In this document: positions 1 to 4,241 of the stretch, piece by piece
How the letters are laid out: each line of letters opens with the position of its first letter
Position numbering within the stretch: the first letter of the stretch is position 1
DNA from: Anaerolineae bacterium
GTDB taxonomy: Bacteria > Chloroflexota > Anaerolineae > Anaerolineales > Villigracilaceae
Direction: 5' to 3'
Length of the DNA: 6,800 bases
Assembly: GCA_003524705.1 (NCBI GenBank)
Contig: DQGV01000258.1
Location: forward strand, 241-7,040
Position numbers and translations under genes: made by a program
The notes under the pieces: model-generated
Told to the model about the DNA's origin: nothing
The model's input: the letters and a program-made list of their open reading frames with translations, nothing else
The model's database searches: none

Positions 1-38
1 TCCTTCGTCCCTGATGTGGATGAAGGATTTTTGTTTTT
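1..38 (+). terminator. Intrinsic terminator of the gene left of the window
   Basis: The arms 1-10 (TCCTTCGTCC) and 18-27 (GGATGAAGGA) pair over ten positions with one G-T wobble around a 7-nt loop. They are followed by a T-rich tail (28-38, TTTTTGTTTTT). This is the classic Rho-independent form, so it ends a plus-strand transcript that enters from the left and isolates leuS from it. The tail is weaker on the minus strand. The stem may begin before base 1. Confidence 0.8.
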
Positions 39-48
39 AATTCTTGAA

Positions 49-177
49 AGGAGACTCGTATGAATATCAAAATCAATATCATTTTCTGGAAACAAGGACC
101 ATTGCTTATGAGTCTTCTATTTCAATATTGTATTTAATTGGTAAGTTTTACTCGATATCTGAAACTGAAAAAGAGGA
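49..177 (+). promoter_or_regulatory. leuS leader: Candidate RNA-switch leader of leuS (alternative pairings)
   Basis: Bases 49-60 can pair with 107-118 over 12 consecutive positions, two of them G-U. This helix hides the Shine-Dalgarno and the first base of the ATG of the small ORF at 60. Part of the same strand, 113-118 (TCTTCT), can instead pair with 172-177 (AGAGGA), which carries the leuS ribosome-binding site; that helix is six pairs with one G-U. The two helices exclude each other, and the shared strand overlaps the leucine codons at 114-119. I read this as a possible translational attenuator. No T-box consensus (AGGGTGG-type bulge) and no terminator lie between the small ORF and leuS. 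The second helix is short and no folding energy was calculated. Confidence 0.25.
60..137 (+). CDS. Possible leucine-rich leader peptide of leuS (25 aa)
   Basis: An ATG at 60 follows an AAAGGAG Shine-Dalgarno (47-53) with a 6-nt spacer, the best ribosome-binding site in the window. The frame runs 25 codons to TAA at 135-137, 44 bp before the leuS start. The product contains no domain I know. Its notable part is PLLMSLLF at residues 14-21: four leucines (TTG, CTT, CTT, CTA) in two adjacent pairs, directly upstream of the gene that charges tRNA-Leu. That fits a regulatory leader peptide sensing leucyl-tRNA supply. Against this, the leucines are only 4 of 25 residues and a 25-codon ORF can arise by chance in AT-rich DNA. 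It is not in frame with leuS. Confidence 0.35.
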   Translation: MNIKINIIFWKQGPLLMSLLFQYCI

Positions 178-181
178 AAGA

Positions 182-2689
182 ATGACTACACAAAATGAGA
201 TGAAAGATAAATCTTTTAATCCGCAAGCATTTGAACCAAAATGGCAAGCCAAATGGGAAGTGGATAAGTTATATCGTGCTGTGATTGATGAAAGCAGACC
301 GAAGCATTACGCCTTGACCATGTTGCCCTACCCCAGCGGTGACTTACACATTGGTCACTGGTATGCCATGACTCCACCAGATGCGCGTGCAAGATTTAAG
401 CGAATGCAGGGATATAACGTGATGTTCCCGATGGGATTTGATGCATTTGGTCTGCCAGCAGAAGGCGCGGCGATTAAACATAACATTCATCCGAAAATAT
501 GGACGTATCAAAACATTGAACGCATGGAAAAACAAATGCGTACGATGGGTGCCATGTTTGATTGGGAACGTGAAGCGATTTCATCTGACCCTGAATACTA
601 TAAATGGACACAATGGTTTTTCATCCAGTTGTATAAAAAAGGGTTGGCGTATCGTAAAAAAGCCTCAGTGGATTGGTGCCCGAAAGACAATACCACTTTG
701 GCACGTGAGCAAGTCAAAGGTGAAGATAGAGTGTGTGACCGTTGTGGAACACCAGTGATTAAAAAAGAATTGGAACAATGGTTCTTCAAAGCCACAAAAT
801 ATGCTGATGAGTTATTACATTTTGATGGCATTGATTGGCCCGAATTTATCAAAGTTTCACAAACCAATTGGATTGGTCGAAGCGAAGGTGCATCTGTTAT
901 TTTCAAAACGGAGGCTGGTGATTCAATTGAAATCTTCACCACTCGTCCTGATACGTTATGGGGCGCGACGTTTATGGTCATGTCACCAGAGCATCCATTA
1001 GTCGAGAAAATCACCACGCCAGAAAATGCACAAACTGTCAGCGAATATAAGGCTCAAGCGGCGAAACAGACTGACATCCAGCGTGAAGCGAAAGATAAAG
1101 AAAAGACAGGAGTCTTCACTGGCGGGTATGCTATCAATCCAGTTAATGATGAAAGAATCCCAATCTGGGTTGCGGATTATGTTTTGATGTCTTACGGCAC
1201 TGGTGCAATTATGGCAGTGCCTGCACATGATGAACGTGACTTTGAATTTGCAAGAAAATTTGGTTTGAAAATCGTGCCTGTGATTCAACCCGTAGGGGCG
1301 AGTCATGACTCGCCCTTACATGGTGACACAATGGAACATGCCCACGAACATGAAGGCGTGATGATTAATTCTGGTCAGTTCAATGGCACACAAGCAACCA
1401 ATGATAAAGGTTTGAAGAATCCTGCCATCAAAGCCGTGATTGAATATTTGGAAGAAAAAGGAATCGGAAAACGTGATGTCAATTATCGTTATCGTGATTG
1501 GTTAATTTCACGTCAACGTTTTTGGGGTGCGCCGATTCCGATGGTGCATTGTGAAAAGCATGGTTGGAATCCATTAGCTGATGAGCAATTACCTGTTTTG
1601 TTGCCTGATGATATTACTGAATGGAAGCCGACAGGTGAAAGCCCATTGAAGTTTCATCCAACATGGAAAGATTCAACTTGCCCAATTTGTGGTGAATATG
1701 CCATGCGCGAAACAGATACGATGGATACGTTCATGTGTTCATCGTGGTATCACTTGCGATATTTGAGTCCGCATAATGATAAGGCTCCGTTTGATGAAGC
1801 TGAATATAACTATTGGATGCCCGTAGATACATACACTGGCGGAAGCGAACATGCCAACATGCACTTGTTGTATTTCAGATTTTTCCATAAAGCCTTACGC
1901 GATATGGGAATCACTGAAGGTAGTGAGCCCACTATGCAATTGCGTAATCAAGGCATGGTCTTGGCTGAAGACAATAGCAAAATGTCAAAAAGCAAAGGTA
2001 ATGTCGTTGCGCCAGATGTGTTAGTCCAAAAATATGGAGCAGATACAGTCCGTGCTTACATTATGTTCTTTGCGCGTTGGCAACAAGGAGCACCCTGGGA
2101 TTCACATGGCATTGAAGGAACTGCAAGATGGATTCGTCGTGTGTGGACTTTATTCACCGACGACGCTTCAAACTCAGGGACACCTGCTTCTGACGAAGTC
2201 AAAAAGAATCTGCGCCGACGCGTTCACCAAACCTTAAAGCGAGTCACATATGACTTCGAGCATTTTGAATTCAACACCATCATTTCATCTTTGATGGAAT
2301 TGTTGAACGATATGTATAAAGCGCGCGAAGCAGGAGCAGAAAACACATCTGAATGGAATGAAGCGACAGAAATTTATATAAAAATGTTAGCACCTGTTGC
2401 ACCACACATCGCCGAAGAATTATGGACGAATCATTTAGGCAAGCCCTATTCCATTCATCAGCAAAAATGGGCAACTGTAGATGAAGCCGCCGCCAAAGAT
2501 GACTCGATTGAAATTCCAGTTCAAGTCAATGGCAAAGTGCGAGATAAAGTTATCGTCGCGGCAGATGCGAGTGAAGAAGAAATCAGAAACGCCGCATTAG
2601 CCTCCGAGACTATCCAAAAATATTTAGAAGGCAAAGAACCAAAGAAAGTGATTGTGGCAAAAGGTCGGTTGGTGAGTGTGGTAGTTTAA
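182..2689 (+). CDS. leuS: Leucine--tRNA ligase (LeuRS), bacterial type
   Basis: This class I aminoacyl-tRNA synthetase attaches leucine to tRNA-Leu in the cytoplasm, using ATP. The ATG at 182 gives 835 residues, normal for the family. It is chosen because GAGG (173-176) lies 5 nt upstream and the product then begins just before the conserved NPQAFEPKWQAKWE segment; an in-frame TTG at 44 adds 46 unconserved residues and has no ribosome-binding site. Visible landmarks are the HIGH motif at 56-59 and zinc-type cysteines C166, C185 and C188, with C500 and C503 in a second CPIC knuckle. The CP1 editing domain has TTRPDT at 253-258 and GTGAIMAVPAHDERD at 339-353, including the Asp (350) that in the family binds the amino group of mischarged amino acid. 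KMSKS lies at 600-604, followed by the anticodon-binding helical region and the C-terminal domain (VQVNGKVRDK). Catalytic and editing motifs look intact. Residues 371-380 are encoded by a palindromic repeat. Confidence 0.97.
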   Translation: MTTQNEMKDKSFNPQAFEPKWQAKWEVDKLYRAVIDESRPKHYALTMLPYPSGDLHIGHWYAMTPPDARARFKRMQGYNVMFPMGFDAFGLPAEGAAIKHNIHPKIWTYQNIERMEKQMRTMGAMFDWEREAISSDPEYYKWTQWFFIQLYKKGLAYRKKASVDWCPKDNTTLAREQVKGEDRVCDRCGTPVIKKELEQWFFKATKYADELLHFDGIDWPEFIKVSQTNWIGRSEGASVIFKTEAGDSIEIFTTRPDTLWGATFMVMSPEHPLVEKITTPENAQTVSEYKAQAAKQTDIQREAKDKEKTGVFTGGYAINPVNDERIPIWVADYVLMSYGTGAIMAVPAHDERDFEFARKFGLKIVPVIQPVGASHDSPLHGDTMEHAHEHEGVMINSGQFNGTQATNDKGLKNPAIKAVIEYLEEKGIGKRDVNYRYRDWLISRQRFWGAPIPMVHCEKHGWNPLADEQLPVLLPDDITEWKPTGESPLKFHPTWKDSTCPICGEYAMRETDTMDTFMCSSWYHLRYLSPHNDKAPFDEAEYNYWMPVDTYTGGSEHANMHLLYFRFFHKALRDMGITEGSEPTMQLRNQGMVLAEDNSKMSKSKGNVVAPDVLVQKYGADTVRAYIMFFARWQQGAPWDSHGIEGTARWIRRVWTLFTDDASNSGTPASDEVKKNLRRRVHQTLKRVTYDFEHFEFNTIISSLMELLNDMYKAREAGAENTSEWNEATEIYIKMLAPVAPHIAEELWTNHLGKPYSIHQQKWATVDEAAAKDDSIEIPVQVNGKVRDKVIVAADASEEEIRNAALASETIQKYLEGKEPKKVIVAKGRLVSVVV
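1292..1319. repeat. 28-bp GC-rich palindrome inside leuS, possible dispersed palindromic element
   Basis: The core GGGCGAGTCATGACTCGCCC (1296-1315) is a perfect 20-bp palindrome. Flanking GTAG (1292-1295) and TTAC (1316-1319) extend it to 28 bp with a single G-T mismatch (1295/1316). It is 17/28 G+C in an AT-rich gene. Read in the leuS frame it gives VGASHDSPLH (residues 371-380), in the loop between the editing-domain HDERDFEFARKFG segment and GVMINSG. The GTAGGGGCG...CGCCC(C/T)TAC form resembles short palindromes that I recall being scattered through some Chloroflexota and cyanobacterial genomes. I found no second copy in this window, so its repeat status is inferred. It could also form an RNA hairpin in the mRNA. 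Confidence 0.6.
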
Positions 2690-2692
2690 GAT

Positions 2693-2728
2693 AAAAATCC
2701 CTGATGAAATTTCATCAGGGATTTTTTT
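2693..2728 (+). terminator. Intrinsic terminator of leuS
   Basis: Arms 2693-2709 and 2710-2726 form a perfect 34-bp inverted repeat. The GC-containing stem is ATCCCTGATGA paired with TCATCAGGGAT, with an A/T-rich tip, and a run of seven T follows (2722-2728). It begins 3 nt after the leuS stop codon, so it ends the leuS transcript and separates it from the next gene. The matching A run on the 5' side makes it potentially active on both strands, although no minus-strand gene ends here. Confidence 0.93.
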
Positions 2729-2735
2729 ATTGACT

Positions 2736-2741
2736 TATAAT
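2736..2741 (+). promoter_or_regulatory. Consensus -10 box (TATAAT) for the lutA-like gene
   Basis: TATAAT matches the sigma-70-type -10 consensus exactly and stands 9 bp before the ATG at 2751. The expected transcript start (about 2748-2751) falls at or within about 3 nt of the start codon, and no Shine-Dalgarno lies between, so the mRNA would be leaderless. No good -35 hexamer exists at 16-18 bp spacing, because that position is the leuS terminator stem. The TTGACT directly abutting the -10 cannot serve as its -35. Confidence 0.5.
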
Positions 2742-2750
2742 AATTTGACA

Positions 2751-3476
2751 ATGCCAACCGTTCAACTTTTTATTACATGTTTAACAGATTCATTCTTCCC
2801 CAAAACGGGTGAATCTGTTGTCAGCATTCTCAATCGCCTCGGCATTGACGTGGAATTTAATCACGAGCAAACTTGTTGCGGACAACCTCAATTCAATGCG
2901 GGTCTTCGCAAAGATGCAAGAGCAGTTGCAGAACATACGATAAAAATTTTTGAAAAAACAAGTGGGGATATTGTCATGCCTTCGGGGTCGTGTGCACATC
3001 ACTTCAAGCATGGATATTTAGAATTATTTGAAGGTGACTCAATATGGCTTCCGCGTGCGAAAGCATTAGCAAACAGAGTTTATGAATTCACAGAATATCT
3101 TGTAGATAAATTAAACGTCACAGACCTTGGCGCAAAATGGGATGGATTGTTAACCTATCACCCATCATGTCACACATTGCGTGGAATGAATATTGATAAA
3201 CAACCGCGTGTTTTATTACAAAATGTAAAAGGCGCAATGCTTGTTGATTTACCCAATGCCCAAGAATGTTGCGGATTTGGTGGCATTATGTCAGTCGAGC
3301 ACCCTGAACTTTCAGCAGAATGGTTGAAACGAAAGATAATGAATCTCGAAGCGACTCAGGCATCCACGTTAGTAGTGACCGATGCGGGTTGTCTCATGCA
3401 CATTGCTGGTGGATTAAGTCGCCAAAAGAAAAAACAAAAAGTTGTTCATATTGCAGAAGTTTTGAATCAGAAGTAA
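2751..3476 (+). CDS. lutA: LutA/LldE-family cysteine-rich (CCG) Fe-S protein
   Basis: The 241-residue product matches the (Fe-S)-binding subunit of the LutABC lactate-utilisation complex (B. subtilis LutA, E. coli YkgE) in length and layout. It has two CCG domains: C10, C42-C43 and C81 (TCCGQPQFNAG and PSGSC), then C140, C173-C174 and C214 (HPSCH, ECCGFGG, DAGC). In heterodisulfide-reductase-type proteins these cysteines hold an iron-sulfur cofactor. The family passes electrons from L-lactate oxidation to pyruvate in the cytoplasm, together with LutB (ferredoxin and HDR-like) and LutC. All eight expected cysteines are present. The ATG at 2751 is preferred to a TTG at 2730 because the conserved VQLFITCLTDSFFP segment starts right after it. 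Neither lutB nor lutC is adjacent, so the actual substrate is open; it could serve another redox enzyme with a CCG-type subunit. The methyltransferase gene follows 13 bp downstream. Confidence 0.88.
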   Translation: MPTVQLFITCLTDSFFPKTGESVVSILNRLGIDVEFNHEQTCCGQPQFNAGLRKDARAVAEHTIKIFEKTSGDIVMPSGSCAHHFKHGYLELFEGDSIWLPRAKALANRVYEFTEYLVDKLNVTDLGAKWDGLLTYHPSCHTLRGMNIDKQPRVLLQNVKGAMLVDLPNAQECCGFGGIMSVEHPELSAEWLKRKIMNLEATQASTLVVTDAGCLMHIAGGLSRQKKKQKVVHIAEVLNQK

Positions 3477-3489
3477 ACAAAGAGGTTTT

Positions 3490-4197
3490 ATGTACTCAGA
3501 ATCACAAAAATATTATGATGAACTTTATGCCGCCCAAGGTAAAGACTATCATGTCGAATCAAAAATTCTTCATAGTTTAATCAAAAAACACAAGAAATCA
3601 GCAGGAAACACTTTGCTTGATGTTGGTTGTGGCACAGGTATTCATGCCAAAATATTGAGTAAACATTATCAAACCCAAGGCATTGATTTAGATAAAAAGA
3701 TGTTGGCAATTGCGAGAAAAAATTATCCAAATATCAAGTTTCGACAAGGCGATATGGTCAATTTCAAATTGAAAGAAAAATTTGATGTAATCATATGTTT
3801 ATTTAGTGCGATAGGTTATGTAAAATCAAAGGCAGGATTGCAAAAAACAGTCAAAAATATGTCGCAGCATCTTGTGCCAGGTGGAGTTTTATTAATTGAG
3901 CCATGGTTCACGCCAGACCAATGGAATTCTGGAAAGTCGTACATCCTTCAAGTGAACAAACCTGATTTGAAAATTATTCGCATGAGTTATAGTTCAAAAA
4001 GAGGAAATATATCTACACTTGAATTTCAGTATTTAATTAGTACACCTAAAGGGCTTAAGCATGATATAGAATTTCTTGAATTGGGTTTATTTACTAAAGC
4101 AGAATATCTAGAAGCTTTTAAGTTAGCAGGTTTAAAAACATTTCACAACACAAAAGGTGTTGATGGGCGCGGTTTATACATCGGCAGAAAACAATGA
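3490..4197 (+). CDS. Class I SAM-dependent methyltransferase, DesVI/TylM1-like
   Basis: The 235-residue protein has the Rossmann methyltransferase signatures: motif I LLDVGCGTG (42-50), the acidic ribose-binding GIDLD (Asp66), QGDM (86-89), and FDVIICLFSAIGYV (98-111) at the motif IV position. EPWFTPDQW (137-145) and the C-terminal GRGLYIG (226-232) go beyond the generic fold. Together with the N-terminal YDELYAAQGKDY they resemble dTDP-3-amino-3,4,6-trideoxyglucose N,N-dimethyltransferases (DesVI, TylM1) of macrolide sugar pathways as I remember them. N-methylation of an amino sugar or another small amine is therefore plausible, but no sugar-nucleotide genes are nearby and the substrate is unknown. 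The ATG at 3490 has AAAGAGG (3479-3485) four nt upstream. The gene starts 13 bp after the LutA-like gene, so the two are probably co-transcribed. Nothing appears truncated. Confidence 0.85.
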   Translation: MYSESQKYYDELYAAQGKDYHVESKILHSLIKKHKKSAGNTLLDVGCGTGIHAKILSKHYQTQGIDLDKKMLAIARKNYPNIKFRQGDMVNFKLKEKFDVIICLFSAIGYVKSKAGLQKTVKNMSQHLVPGGVLLIEPWFTPDQWNSGKSYILQVNKPDLKIIRMSYSSKRGNISTLEFQYLISTPKGLKHDIEFLELGLFTKAEYLEAFKLAGLKTFHNTKGVDGRGLYIGRKQ

Positions 4198-4208
4198 TTA
4201 AAGAAATA

Positions 4209-4241
4209 CCCTAGCTTACATTAAATATCACGTAAGCGGGG
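4209..4241. terminator. Possible bidirectional terminator between convergent genes
   Basis: GCTTAC (4214-4219) pairs with GTAAGC (4232-4237) around a 12-nt loop. CCC (4209-4211) can add pairs with GGG (4238-4240) across a 2-nt bulge. On the minus strand the stem is followed by a moderately T-rich stretch (TATTTCTTTAA); on the plus strand only ATTTAAGATT follows. The TAA of the permease (4221-4223) lies in the loop and part of the stem is coding sequence. It is placed as expected for shared termination of the methyltransferase and the permease, but is weaker than the other two terminators. Confidence 0.4.

Noticed and set aside
11..46. Promoter for leuS from TTTAAT at 36-41
   Set aside because: TTTAAT is five of six to the -10 consensus, but it is formed by the tail of the terminator and no -35 is found at 16-18 bp. 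Plausible, not strong enough to annotate.
44..181. N-terminal extension of LeuRS starting from TTG at 44
   Set aside because: No ribosome-binding site precedes it and the 46 extra residues do not resemble any LeuRS N-terminus. A clear GAGG lies 5 nt before the ATG at 182.
39..181. T-box riboswitch in the leuS leader
   Set aside because: The leader is only about 140 nt, has no AGGGTGG-type T-box sequence and no antiterminator/terminator pair before leuS.
1..2726. Terminators at 1-38 and 2693-2728 as copies of one repeat
   Set aside because: They share only TCCCTGATG and general terminator form; the stems use that stretch differently (loop in one, stem in the other).
2730..2741. TTGACT and TATAAT as a -35/-10 pair, and TTG at 2730 as a start codon
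   Set aside because: The two hexamers are directly adjacent, so they cannot act as a pair. The TTG would put the promoter inside the gene and add seven unconserved residues.
3320..3580. Open frame bridging the lutA-like gene and the methyltransferase
   Set aside because: It overlaps both genes in another frame, has no ribosome-binding site and no recognisable protein features. Other long alternative frames inside leuS and the permease were dismissed for the same reasons.
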